Shown: positions 34,139-43,866 of the stretch, piece by piece | Layout: every line of letters begins with the position of its first letter | Position numbering within the stretch: the stretch's first letter is position 1 | Source: Lachnotalea sp. AF33-28 | GTDB taxonomy: Bacteria; Bacillota; Clostridia; Lachnospirales; Lachnospiraceae | DNA length: 64,000 nt | Assembly (NCBI RefSeq): GCF_003477885.1 | Contig: NZ_QUEE01000009.1 | Location: 167,760 to 231,759, forward strand | Direction of reading: 5' to 3' | The notes under the pieces: model-generated | The model's input: the letters and a program-made list of their open reading frames with translations, nothing else | The model's database searches: none | What the model was told of the DNA's origin: nothing | Program-made: the position numbers and the translations under genes

Positions 34139-36001
34139 TTATCCAACTGTAACTACAACCTGTTTTCCGCTGAAAGCGACCCCATACTTGAAGATTGTTT
34201 TAATCCCCTTACTAATCATCTCTATATCATATTTACAATTCTCCATCTGCGCCAAAGCCGTCTCTGAAAGTTGTTTCAATTTCTCTTTAGAAAAATTCTT
34301 AGCTGCCTTCAGTTCAATCAAAATACCCGGCATATTCTCGAATTTGGGCAGCAATTGTATATCATATCGGCCCTCACCGGATTCTCTATTCGAACTGATA
34401 TGGTAGCGATTGTCCATCATAGCGCAAAGCCCCAGGACAAAACCATGATAAAAGTTTTCCCCGACCGTATCGTAGCAGCTCGCCGATTGAAGAAGAAGCC
34501 TGTGAATTTCTTTTTGCAGTCTCTGCGCGTCATTGGAATATAATGCTTCCTGAATTGAGATCGCGGTAGCCTGGGGAATGATATTGGTTAATTTTTGGAG
34601 GATCTCTTTGTTATAGACAAATGCGATCTCCTGGTTAGGCAGCGCCACTTCACACATGTAATCACCGCTGAAAGCAGGTTCTACCTTTACTGCTTTCAAA
34701 TAGCCGGCAACCAGGAGAAAGCTGTACACAGAGGAAGGGTTGTTTCGAATCTGAGGATAAATAACTCCGGTATCAATATACGTCAGGAAAGACTCACCCT
34801 GCAATAAAACATTAAGGCGTTCATAGATATCATCTCCTGCATTCGCCAGAAGCTCGCCGATTATCTCATTGCTGCCGGTTGACTGCCAAAAGGCTTTAGG
34901 CTGGCAATAACTTCTAAAATAATTAATGACAGACCACGGGTTGAATATTTCTGAATCTCCAAAACGGTATCCGTCGTACCAAGCGCAAATTTCCTCGTAC
35001 TTCTCTTCCGCATGATAATAGCGGGCAATCTCTTTTACCTCTTCCGGTGTAAAACCAAAATATTCGCTATATCGATTATCCATAATGGAATTGACCGCAA
35101 GATTGTTCAAACCACTGAAAATACTTTCTTTTGCAACACGAAGGATACCCGTTAAAAAGCCATAGGAAAGATGACGGTTATCCTTCAAACCACCAGAAAA
35201 CAAGTTGCGCATAAAGAGAATCACGTCATCATAAAAGCCCCTCATATGTCCCTGCTGAATCGGCGTGTCATACTCATCAATAATAATAATGGGCGGGATG
35301 CCATAGTGTTCATCCAACATTTGAGAGAGTCTTTGCAGAGACATCATCATGTCAGTACTGTCCGCTTTCTCTTCCAAGATAGTCTTCATATATGATTTCT
35401 CATATTGACTGCACTGCTCGCTTTCTAAGAGCTCGCTATGGCGTTCAAATTCCTGTCTCAGAATCTTTGATATCTGATCATAAGTTTCCTCCCAGGTATC
35501 CCGTTTTACATCCTTAAAGGTAATAAAGATCACCGGATATTTTCCCTGATAGTCTCGATATTTTTTGCCGCAGGCCCAAATTCTTTTATCCCTAAAATAA
35601 TTGGAAGTATCTTCGTCTGTCTTTTCAAAAAAGGTGCGGATCATATCCATATTCAGGGTTTTTCCAAAACGGCGCGGACGGGTAAAGAGCGACACCATAG
35701 GGCGGTCGTCCAAAAATTCTTTAATCATCATAGTCTTATCCACATAATAATATTGGGACGAGGCTAGACGGTAGTCTGAAATCCCAACCGGCAGCGGTAA
35801 GTCAGGCAGCATTTTTGTTTTTCTATATGCACCGGTTTTGATCCGGCTGTCAATAGGTTTTTCGGCATCTGCAGGAATCACCCACCTGCGGCCTTTCTTA
35901 CATGCTCCTTCTATCCGCCCCTCTTTGCACAAGACCGTTACTCGGCGTTCTGTGATCCCCCACAGTATTGCCGATTCCTTTACAGTCATTGTATCGCCCA
36001 T
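34139..36001 (-). CDS. HTH + AAA-ATPase-like + PD-(D/E)XK nuclease-like protein
   Basis: The 620-residue protein has three parts. Residues 1-55 form a helix-turn-helix of excisionase/MerR style (MTVKESAILWGITERRVTVL and KKGRRWVIPADAEKPID). Next is an AAA-ATPase_like domain with P-loop RPRRFGKTLNMDM and Walker B IIIIDEYDTP. The C-terminus is a PDDEXK_9-type domain with RYDIQLL and ILIELKAAKN. The AAA/PDDEXK combination is abundant in gut Firmicutes and Bacteroidetes and is of unproven function. The HTH fusion is less common. GGAGGT precedes the ATG. The gene is AT-richer than its neighbours, which suggests transfer. No transposase or repeats flank it. Confidence 0.85.
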   Translation of the reverse strand: MGDTMTVKESAILWGITERRVTVLCKEGRIEGACKKGRRWVIPADAEKPIDSRIKTGAYRKTKMLPDLPLPVGISDYRLASSQYYYVDKTMMIKEFLDDRPMVSLFTRPRRFGKTLNMDMIRTFFEKTDEDTSNYFRDKRIWACGKKYRDYQGKYPVIFITFKDVKRDTWEETYDQISKILRQEFERHSELLESEQCSQYEKSYMKTILEEKADSTDMMMSLQRLSQMLDEHYGIPPIIIIDEYDTPIQQGHMRGFYDDVILFMRNLFSGGLKDNRHLSYGFLTGILRVAKESIFSGLNNLAVNSIMDNRYSEYFGFTPEEVKEIARYYHAEEKYEEICAWYDGYRFGDSEIFNPWSVINYFRSYCQPKAFWQSTGSNEIIGELLANAGDDIYERLNVLLQGESFLTYIDTGVIYPQIRNNPSSVYSFLLVAGYLKAVKVEPAFSGDYMCEVALPNQEIAFVYNKEILQKLTNIIPQATAISIQEALYSNDAQRLQKEIHRLLLQSASCYDTVGENFYHGFVLGLCAMMDNRYHISSNRESGEGRYDIQLLPKFENMPGILIELKAAKNFSKEKLKQLSETALAQMENCKYDIEMISKGIKTIFKYGVAFSGKQVVVTVG

Positions 36002-36139
36002 TCAGACACCTCCAGTCCTTTTAAGTATATTATAGTCAATTTCAGAATAAAATCAATATCGTTCGGAACAAAGCAAAAACCTTTGTTATGGGATATGCAG
36101 TATAAAGGACGGTATAAAACATGAGTGAAGAAATAATTC

Positions 36140-39100
36140 TTACAGCCCGCTGTCCTCAATCCATTTCCCGAGCGCAAAGGAATAAATCCCGCCTTCTTTC
36201 ACTCTTTTTCCGGCAATCTGTTCCAGCGCCTTTTTATAAAGCACAAGCTGTACATGATAGCGGTTCAGCAGGATCTCTTCCTGGCCTTTTGTGATGCTGT
36301 CGGTCTTATAGTCCACCAGCACCAGCCCGTCCTCCTCTTCAAAATAGCAGTCGATGATACCCTGTACCAGCACCGGTTCATCGCTGTCCTGATCCGGCAG
36401 GAGTTCTCTGGCCGGTATGCCCATCACAAACTGTTTTTCTTTATACAATGCATTCTTTGCAGCAGCTTCGCACATCCTCTTTCCGATCCCGGTCCGAAAC
36501 AGCCATTCAAAATGCTTCGGCCGGATGCAGTCATGCATCTCTTTGGTAATCCTGCCCGACGCATACATGGAATCGACGGCGGACTGCGGGTTCCCCGTGC
36601 ACTCCGGCGCTTTAAAATCCATGAGCTCCAGCACCCGGTGATAGGCCACGCCGCGCAGCGCTCCTACCAGAGGCTTTTCTTCCTTCATGAATTTAGGAAG
36701 AGCCGGCTCTTCTGCTTCCGGGAGGTCAGGCAAAGAGGCGCCGGCGCCTTCTTCCGGATACTGCTCATAAAGCCGGACCTCCCCCTCCTCATCCGTCCCC
36801 GGCATCTGCATGCTTTTCTTCATTTCAGACACGGATATCTTGGCATGGAGCGCCGCTTCCCCAAGAAACGGATAGATAAATTTCAGCCGCTTATCCAGCT
36901 CCTCCCGGATCTCTCCGGCATAGATCCGGCACGGATCCCAGTCTGTAAGATCCTCTTTGGCCACGTCCTTCGCCACCCTTTTTACGGTTTCCATAGAAAG
37001 GATATCCTCCAGATCTATGATCTTAAGGCGTATCTCCGGTTTTTTCTCTCTGGCCAGAGCCATCAAAATCCAATCCAGATAGGAACCCGCCTGGGACAGC
37101 AGTGTAAACGGAAGTTCTCTGCCCCCGGCATAAAAGCTGTCTTCCCATTTAGTGAGTTTATTGTCCAGGTAACGGTCGGTGCCGGTCAGAATCAGTTTTT
37201 CCTTGGCCCTGGTCAGGGCCACATACAGCACGCGCAGCTCTTCACCGATATTTTCCAAGGCGATCCGTCGCTGGAAGGCTTTGCGCATCAGAGTGGCATA
37301 TTTTACGCGCTGCTCGATATCAATATAGTCGGCGGCCATGCCCAAGTCCGGATGCAGCAGGATCCTGGCCGTGCTGTCTGTCAGATTAAAACGCTTTCCG
37401 ATGCCGCAGACAAAGACAATCGGAAATTCCAGCCCTTTGCTCTTATGGATGGTCGTAATTCTCACGGTATCTTCATTTTCACCCAAAGCCGCGGCTTCAC
37501 CGTAATCGATCTCATATTTCTGAAGGCTGTCTATATACCGGATGAACTGAAACAGTCCGTGATAGCTGGTATTTTCAAAATCCAGCGCTTTCTGCAGCAG
37601 CATATCCAGATTCGCCTGCCTGGCAGAGCCGGCCGGCATGGCGGATACATAGTCATAATATCCGGTTTCCTCCATCACGCGGCGCACCAGCTCATGCAGC
37701 GGGATGCAGGGCAGGATCTGCCGGTATCCCTCCAGCATAATAAGAAATCTGTTCAGTTTATTCCTGACTGCCTCCCTGGAACCTTCTTTGGCATACCAGA
37801 GCACGGCACGGTACATCCCTCTGACCGAACGCTTAAATTTCCTGCGGAATTCTCCCATGATCACAGCCAGGTCCTCGCTGTTAAGGCCGCCGACAGGAGA
37901 CTTTAACACCGCGGCCATAGGGATATCCTGCATGGGATTGTCGATGACCCGCAGCAGTTCCAGCACCACCTGTACTTCCAGCGCGCTGAAATAGCCGGAT
38001 GCGGACTGGGCAAAGGCCGGTATACCGTCATTTAACAGGATGTTTAAAAATGTCTCCGCCCATCCTTTAAAAGAACGGAGTATGATCACAATGTCCCCGT
38101 AGCGCGCCCTGCGGTAGCAGCCTTTATTCCTGTCATATACCATAAAACCGCTCTGTGGGTCTATCAGTTCCCTGATGCGGGCCGCCGCCGCCTTGGCCTC
38201 CAGCTCCCGGATATGATAATCCGCGTCCTGCTGTGCGGCCAGCACCTCTTTGTCCGGCTGGATCAGAAGAATCTCGGTGGAGGTGTCGTTTGCCTCCCCG
38301 CATTCCGGATAATCCGCGCCCGGATACAGAGCCGCCGTCTCATCGTAGGCGATATTGCCCAGCGGTCTGGTCATGATCTGGTAAAAGAAGAAATTGATAT
38401 CCGAAAGCACACTGCTGCGACTGCGGAAATTTCTGTGCAGGTCTATGCGCTGGTACAATCCGTCCTCAGTCCCATACTTTTCATACTTTTCCATAAACAG
38501 TTCCGGCCTGGCCAGCCGGAATTTGTAGATGCTCTGTTTCACATCCCCAACCATAAAGATATTGGGCTGTCCCAGCCGCTCCCTGGATATGCTGTTTAAG
38601 ATGGTCTCCTGCAGCAGGTTGCTGTCCTGATACTCATCGATCATAATCTCATCGTAGGTCTGGCTCTGTTCTTTTGCCGCGTCCGTGATCTCAAGCTCTC
38701 CCTCCTCCGTCCGCCGTACCAGGATATTCAGGGCAAGATGCTCCAGATCGTTGAAATCCAGGGTGTTTTTCTCCTTCTTCCTCTCCTGGAAACGTCTGGT
38801 GAATTCCGCGGTGAGACCGATTAGAACATTCAGCGGCTCCCGCATGCCGCGGATGCCTGCGAGCATCTCCTCCATGTCCTGGACGCAGAGCCGCTTCTTC
38901 ATATCCTGCAGCGCTTTTTTTACCTGATTCCGTATATTGGATACCAGCGCTTTTTTATCGGCATTGACTGCAGCGTCCTTTTTAGATGACATGCGCATGA
39001 ATTTCTGGCCCGACAGAAGGCCGCCGGCCTCATGGAATCCCTTGGCACCGATCAGCTCCTGCACCATCCTAAGGTCATCCCTTATCATATCCTCATACAT

Positions 39101-39835
39101 ATAGGGGCCGTTTTCCGACCGGCATTGCAAAAGCGCATACAAAAGCTGCTCTTTCAGCTCTGCGCACTCTATTGCCAGATCCTCCATCAGGAAACGCATC
39201 CAGCCGCTCTTTTCAATATCCTCCTCACTGTCCGCTTCCAGATTTTCCCGGCAGCGTTCCAGCCAGAGTTCCGGCCAGGGATATCCGCTGGAAAACTGAT
39301 ACAGCTGTTCGATGTAATCTTCCAGGCCGCCATCGGCATTTCCCACGGCATAACACTCGACAAACCGCAGGAACTCCTCCTTGCCTTCCGCATAGCAGTC
39401 TTCCAGAAGCTGGCGGATCACATCCGCACGCATCAGCTTCATCTCTCCCTCTTCGCCCACCCGAAACTCCGGATCCATATCCAGCTCGTTGGCGTAATTG
39501 CGGATCAGATGGAGGCAGTAGCTGTCAATCGTGGTGATATCCGCATGGTGCAGGAGCGTCAGCTGCCGCTGGAGATGGGCGCTTCCCGGATGCTCCTCCA
39601 CCTTCTTTTCTATGGCCTTGCTGATCCTCTCCCGCATCTCCGAGGCGGCGGCCTTTGTGAAGGTCACCACCAGAAGCCGGTCGATGTCCACAGGATTTTC
39701 CTCATCGGATATCATGGTGATGATACGTTCCACCAGCACCGCGGTTTTGCCGCTTCCGGCGGCGGCGGCCACCAGAAGGTTGCGGTTTCTAAGCCGGATG
39801 ACCTGCTGTTGTTCTTCCGTCCATTCCACGCCCAT
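36140..39835 (-). CDS. addA: ATP-dependent helicase/nuclease subunit A (AddA)
   Basis: The 1231-residue UvrD-type helicase has Walker A AAAAGSGKTAVLVERI near residue 25, motif Ia VVTFTKAAASEMRERI, Walker B IMIDEYQDSN and motif IV-VI elements (TTIHKSKGLEFPIVFVCG, LYVALTRAKEKL). A RecB-family nuclease domain at the C-terminus has LVDYKTDSI at about residue 1175. With AddB it forms the Firmicutes equivalent of RecBCD for double-strand break repair. The ATG at 39835 overlaps the addB stop as TGATG and has GGAGGT six bases upstream. Confidence 0.97.
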   Translation of the reverse strand: MGVEWTEEQQQVIRLRNRNLLVAAAAGSGKTAVLVERIITMISDEENPVDIDRLLVVTFTKAAASEMRERISKAIEKKVEEHPGSAHLQRQLTLLHHADITTIDSYCLHLIRNYANELDMDPEFRVGEEGEMKLMRADVIRQLLEDCYAEGKEEFLRFVECYAVGNADGGLEDYIEQLYQFSSGYPWPELWLERCRENLEADSEEDIEKSGWMRFLMEDLAIECAELKEQLLYALLQCRSENGPYMYEDMIRDDLRMVQELIGAKGFHEAGGLLSGQKFMRMSSKKDAAVNADKKALVSNIRNQVKKALQDMKKRLCVQDMEEMLAGIRGMREPLNVLIGLTAEFTRRFQERKKEKNTLDFNDLEHLALNILVRRTEEGELEITDAAKEQSQTYDEIMIDEYQDSNLLQETILNSISRERLGQPNIFMVGDVKQSIYKFRLARPELFMEKYEKYGTEDGLYQRIDLHRNFRSRSSVLSDINFFFYQIMTRPLGNIAYDETAALYPGADYPECGEANDTSTEILLIQPDKEVLAAQQDADYHIRELEAKAAAARIRELIDPQSGFMVYDRNKGCYRRARYGDIVIILRSFKGWAETFLNILLNDGIPAFAQSASGYFSALEVQVVLELLRVIDNPMQDIPMAAVLKSPVGGLNSEDLAVIMGEFRRKFKRSVRGMYRAVLWYAKEGSREAVRNKLNRFLIMLEGYRQILPCIPLHELVRRVMEETGYYDYVSAMPAGSARQANLDMLLQKALDFENTSYHGLFQFIRYIDSLQKYEIDYGEAAALGENEDTVRITTIHKSKGLEFPIVFVCGIGKRFNLTDSTARILLHPDLGMAADYIDIEQRVKYATLMRKAFQRRIALENIGEELRVLYVALTRAKEKLILTGTDRYLDNKLTKWEDSFYAGGRELPFTLLSQAGSYLDWILMALAREKKPEIRLKIIDLEDILSMETVKRVAKDVAKEDLTDWDPCRIYAGEIREELDKRLKFIYPFLGEAALHAKISVSEMKKSMQMPGTDEEGEVRLYEQYPEEGAGASLPDLPEAEEPALPKFMKEEKPLVGALRGVAYHRVLELMDFKAPECTGNPQSAVDSMYASGRITKEMHDCIRPKHFEWLFRTGIGKRMCEAAAKNALYKEKQFVMGIPARELLPDQDSDEPVLVQGIIDCYFEEEDGLVLVDYKTDSITKGQEEILLNRYHVQLVLYKKALEQIAGKRVKEGGIYSFALGKWIEDSGL

Positions 39836-42800
39836 CACCGCACCTCCTCTCTGCCGTTCTTATGCTTGTCTTCATTCTGCTCATAGAATTCCTGCCAGAT
39901 CTCCTCCTGCGACTTTTCCTTCAGCCTCCGGTAACGGTATCCCGGAGTCTTAAGGTCAAAGCCGCAGACTGCCTTAAACCTGCAGTAATCACAGGCTGTG
40001 CGGTTATCCCTTTTATAGGGATTGACCGGTATGCTTCCATCCATGATCTCCCGGCCCAGCAGGCGAATCTTACGGCTCACGTAGTCGCGCAGATTTTCAA
40101 ACTGCTGCTCCGATACCTGTTTGGTCTTTTTCTGCTCCGGCGCCCCCAGATCCTGATTCAGAAGACCGTTCATCTGCAGCTGTTCCAGAATCTTCTGGCG
40201 GATGTTCTCCTCATCGGCACCCTCCTCATAATCCACCAGCGGATCTTTGATATTATAATAGAGCACCCCGCCGGGCACGATTTTCTTATCCGGGTAGCGT
40301 TTCTTTGCCAGGCCTGCCACGGCGTCCAGATACAGCACCAGCTGCAGCTGCAGCCCATAATAGACCGATATAAGGTCAAAGGAGGTGTTCCCGGTCTTGT
40401 AGTCCACAATCCGTATGTAGACCCGGTCCTCGCCCTCGCACACATCCACACGGTCCACCCGTCCGCTTAACCGCATGATCTCTTCCTCTGTAAGAGCGAT
40501 CTTAAGCGCTCCCGAATCGTCGGCAGAAAAGGACACCTCAAAACCGGCCGGCCTGAAATTATCCCGCTTCAGCTGTTCGGACAGCGCCCAGACCGTGCGC
40601 TCCGTAATCCGCTCAATGCGCCCTGCGAGATATGCATTTCTGGCGCTGCTCTTTAAAACAGTGTTTCCGTACTCATCCGTCACCTGTCCCACACAGCTGC
40701 TCACAAGATCCCTGCGGCCTGCATCTTCCATCCCGTTCCAATCCAGCCCGGCCTCTTCCATTTTCCGAAATACCAGCTCAATGGAATTATGGAAGATCGT
40801 ACCCATATCCGCTGTGGCAAATTCAAATTCCCGGCGCTCGGTGAGCTCCAGCCCATAGGACAGGAACTGTGCATAGGCACAGGCAGCCTGTTTTTCCAGC
40901 CTGGTGACGCTTCCGGACAGTTCTGTGCCATACAGCGCTCTTGCCACCGCCTGCCCGATCCCCTTCTCTTCATAGCTGTAAAAGGCGGCATCCACCAGCT
41001 TAAGCAGCAGCTTTTGTTTCTCGTCCTGCCCGTAATACCAGCTGTAGAGCTCCTTCCAGGCCGGACTGCTTTGGCCGTCTCTGTACTCCCTAAGCCCACG
41101 GATCAAGAAGGAAACCGCGGTTTCCTCCGTGGCGATCCCATACAGAGGGTCTTCAGAGCCGTCCGCCGCCTGTACGGACATATCCGGAAACAGCTTCAAG
41201 ATCTCGCCGATCATGTAGGAGGGGCGCAGCGCTTTTCCGTCGGAGCCCGTGGCCGAATAGGATATAAAGAGCTTTTCAGAAGGTTTTGTCAGCGCAAGAT
41301 ACAGATAAAAACGCTCGATGAAGCCCCTCTTTTTCGCGGTGGGCGCCAGCTCTATCTGAAGCGAATCCAGCATATCCCGGTCATAGACGGAAAAGATGCC
41401 GCCCCGTTCCCCGGTCTTGGGCACGTTTCCGTCATTGACGCCGATGAAAAACAGCGCCCGGATATCGCCCAGCCTGGTCCTCTCCATATCGCCCACCACC
41501 AGCCGGTCCACGCAGGAAGGGATCAGTCCCACTTTGATCTCATTGAAACCGCTGTCTAAAATATCATTGAATTCTTTCAGGGAAATGTATTGTTCGCCCA
41601 AAAGCTTCACAATCTCATCCAGAAGTTCCAGCACTTTGCCGTAGGCCTGCTCATACTCCTTTTCCAGCACGCTGTCCCCCTGTTTTGCAAATTCAGCCGC
41701 ATACTCCGCAATCTGTGCTTCCGCCCTGCTTTCTATCAGAAAAAGCACAAGGCCTTCTGCAAAATCCCTGACGGTATTTTCCTTATTTTTCAGCACTTCT
41801 CTTAAACGCAGTATCGGTTCAAACACCTTCTGTCTGGCGCTGTTTAACCGCTCAAAGTCGATAAATCCGCTGTTTTTATACTCCTTATACCACTCCTGCT
41901 GCCAGCGCTTATTCCCCCGGATGCCCATGGCCAGCACATAGTTCTCAAGCTCGTCCGTTTCCTCCCTGTCTATGAGCCTGATGCCGCTCTTGAGGCATCG
42001 GAACACGCTCTCATAGGTAAAGTCCTTCTCAATCACTTCCAGCGCGGAGCGTATGTATTCTACCAGCGGATTGGACATCAGGCTCTTTTTGCGGTCCATG
42101 AAATAGGGAATCCCGTATTTGGGGAAATATTGCTCCACCAGCGGGCCGTAACCGGCCAGATCCCCGGTCACCACGGCGATATCGCGGTACCTGTATCCAC
42201 AGTCCCGCACCAGACGGCATATGGACGAACCCAGGGCCTGCACCTCCTCCGAAGGATTGGCGGCCACGGAAACCGCAATGGAGGCTTCTTCCCCTTCACG
42301 GCTCTTATAAACTGTCCTGTGATAGCGCAGCACCTCTCTCTCCAGAAATGCCAGCTGCCCTGCCTTTCTAAAACGGTAAGGCGGCTGCTGCCGGATCACC
42401 TCATCCTCATCCCTTGATATGCCGGCCTCCGCCGCCAGCTCGGCAAGCCTAGCCACCGTCCTGCGGCTTAAATGAAACAACTCATGAGGGCTGCCCTCTT
42501 TATATGGATTCACGGACGGGTCCACGGTCAGCGTCACCACCACTTTTCTTGCATGAATCATTAACAGCTGCAGAAGCTTATACTGCACCGGCGTGAAGCC
42601 GGTGAATCCGTCCAGTGTGATTACGCTGTTTCGGATGATTTCCGACCGGGGGATCAGGCTGCACAGCTTTTCCAACACCTCCTCCGAAGTGATGGTATCC
42701 TCACCCAGCTCCTTTGAGAACGCTTCATAGACCACCGCCAGGTCTTTGAGCTTCCGGTTCAGCCCTCTGGTCTTCTCCGTCTTTTTAGCCAGCGCCTCCA

Positions 42801-43215
42801 GATCCTCCAGGCCGACGCCGTACTGATAGAGCTCGGACAGCATGGATTTGAGCTGGCCGATAAACCCAGGTTTGTTCAGATTTCTTCCGAAAGGCCCCAG
42901 TTCCTTTTTAATGCTCCCGGCCACCTTGCGCAGCACCATCGTCTTGCCGATATCGTCCAGCACCACCAGGTCCGTGCAGCCCAGCTCCTCGAAGATCCGG
43001 TACGCCAGGCGCTGGAAGCTGACGATGTCGATGTTCATGACACCATGACGGGGATGCAGCATTACGATGTCCTTCTGAGTCTGCAGCGTAAACTGTTCGG
43101 GCACAATGGCTATGTAATTGACTTCCGGCTCCTTTATGGAAAGCGAGATCAGCATCTGATACAGCCGGTAGGACTTGCCGCTTCCGCTGCTTCCAAAAAT
43201 AAACTGCAATGACAT
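39835..43215 (-). CDS. addB: ATP-dependent helicase/deoxyribonuclease subunit B (AddB)
   Basis: The 1126-residue subunit has a P-loop IFGSSGSGKSYRLY at residues 6-19, an inactivated helicase core, and a C-terminal nuclease with RIVDYKTG. The Fe-S cluster Cys residues are visible: one near residue 778 (QAACAYAQF) and three near the end in CDYCRFKAVC. It recognises Chi-like sites and cuts the 5' strand in the AddAB complex. Its stop is coupled to addA. The gene starts divergently from the small plus-strand gene at 43299. Confidence 0.97.
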   Translation of the reverse strand: MSLQFIFGSSGSGKSYRLYQMLISLSIKEPEVNYIAIVPEQFTLQTQKDIVMLHPRHGVMNIDIVSFQRLAYRIFEELGCTDLVVLDDIGKTMVLRKVAGSIKKELGPFGRNLNKPGFIGQLKSMLSELYQYGVGLEDLEALAKKTEKTRGLNRKLKDLAVVYEAFSKELGEDTITSEEVLEKLCSLIPRSEIIRNSVITLDGFTGFTPVQYKLLQLLMIHARKVVVTLTVDPSVNPYKEGSPHELFHLSRRTVARLAELAAEAGISRDEDEVIRQQPPYRFRKAGQLAFLEREVLRYHRTVYKSREGEEASIAVSVAANPSEEVQALGSSICRLVRDCGYRYRDIAVVTGDLAGYGPLVEQYFPKYGIPYFMDRKKSLMSNPLVEYIRSALEVIEKDFTYESVFRCLKSGIRLIDREETDELENYVLAMGIRGNKRWQQEWYKEYKNSGFIDFERLNSARQKVFEPILRLREVLKNKENTVRDFAEGLVLFLIESRAEAQIAEYAAEFAKQGDSVLEKEYEQAYGKVLELLDEIVKLLGEQYISLKEFNDILDSGFNEIKVGLIPSCVDRLVVGDMERTRLGDIRALFFIGVNDGNVPKTGERGGIFSVYDRDMLDSLQIELAPTAKKRGFIERFYLYLALTKPSEKLFISYSATGSDGKALRPSYMIGEILKLFPDMSVQAADGSEDPLYGIATEETAVSFLIRGLREYRDGQSSPAWKELYSWYYGQDEKQKLLLKLVDAAFYSYEEKGIGQAVARALYGTELSGSVTRLEKQAACAYAQFLSYGLELTERREFEFATADMGTIFHNSIELVFRKMEEAGLDWNGMEDAGRRDLVSSCVGQVTDEYGNTVLKSSARNAYLAGRIERITERTVWALSEQLKRDNFRPAGFEVSFSADDSGALKIALTEEEIMRLSGRVDRVDVCEGEDRVYIRIVDYKTGNTSFDLISVYYGLQLQLVLYLDAVAGLAKKRYPDKKIVPGGVLYYNIKDPLVDYEEGADEENIRQKILEQLQMNGLLNQDLGAPEQKKTKQVSEQQFENLRDYVSRKIRLLGREIMDGSIPVNPYKRDNRTACDYCRFKAVCGFDLKTPGYRYRRLKEKSQEEIWQEFYEQNEDKHKNGREEVR

Positions 43216-43298
43216 GGATGTTCTGCTCCTTCTTTAAGTGTAATAAAACCCGTGAATTGATAATAAAATATACAAAAACCATTTGTCGGAGGACTTCT

Positions 43299-43733
43299 AT
43301 GAGTTCCAAAACGAAAATTGTAGTACTGCGTATGAAAGAGCTGATCTATACCGCCATATTCGTAGGCCTGGGCATCCTGCTGATCATCCTTCTGGTGTAT
43401 ATGTTTTCCAGCAAGGGGGGCAAACAGAAAGACAGCGCAGCTCCCACCTCTTACATACCAGGAGTCTACTCCGCATCCCTGGTGCTGAACGGTCAGAATA
43501 TCGACGTGTCCGTAACGGTAGACAGCGACCGCATCAACTCCATCAATTTCGTACAGCTGGACGAAGCTGTGACCACCATGTACCCGCTGATGGAGCCGGC
43601 ATTAAATGAGCTCACAGAGCAGATCATCGATTCGCAGAGCACCGCCAATATCCAACTGGACGAAGGCATGAAATACACCCAGTCCGCCCTGGTCTCCACC
43701 ATCGAGGAAGCGCTTTCCAAAGCAGCTCCGTGA
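43299..43733 (+). CDS. Membrane-anchored FMN-bind-like protein
   Basis: The 144-residue protein has an N-terminal membrane anchor (LIYTAIFVGLGILLIILLVYMF) and an extracytoplasmic domain. YIPGVYSASLVLNGQNIDVSVTVDSDRINSINF and DEGMKYTQSALVSTIEEAL resemble the FMN_bind fold. The Ser-Gly-Ala-Thr flavinylation motif of that family is absent (replaced by EGMKYTQ), so covalent FMN is doubtful. CGGAGGA precedes the ATG at 43299. It is divergent from addB and convergent with nadE. Function unknown. Confidence 0.7.
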   Translation: MSSKTKIVVLRMKELIYTAIFVGLGILLIILLVYMFSSKGGKQKDSAAPTSYIPGVYSASLVLNGQNIDVSVTVDSDRINSINFVQLDEAVTTMYPLMEPALNELTEQIIDSQSTANIQLDEGMKYTQSALVSTIEEALSKAAP

Positions 43734-43747
43734 GTCTTACGCATATG

Positions 43748-43822
43748 AAAGGTTACTGTTCACAGCTGCCGATAAAGCAGCGTATGGAGGGACAGAGTAT
43801 ACGGTAACTGTGAATGGCAACA
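43748..43822. repeat. Short member of the MITE-like family
   Basis: Read on the minus strand it begins ATTCACAGTTACCGTA and ends CATACGCTGCTTTATCGGCAG plus CTGTGAACAGTAAC. It aligns with both ends of the element at 4718-4930 while missing the left arm and the interior. It directly follows the stop codon of the FMN-bind-like gene. Confidence 0.6.
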
Positions 43823-43831
43823 GCGGACAGG

Positions 43832-43860
43832 AAGAGCAGGCTGACATGCCTGCTCTTTTA
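43832..43860. terminator. Bidirectional terminator between the FMN-bind-like gene and nadE
   Basis: AAGAGCAGGC and GCCTGCTCTT form a ten-pair stem, followed on the plus strand by TTTTA. It lies between convergent genes. Confidence 0.8.
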
Positions 43861-43866
43861 TAGCAT

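Noticed and set aside
36254..37906. Plus-strand open frame of 550 codons opposite addA
   Set aside because: Shadow of addA; composition is His/Ile/Gln-rich in the way of antisense frames and it lacks a start site.
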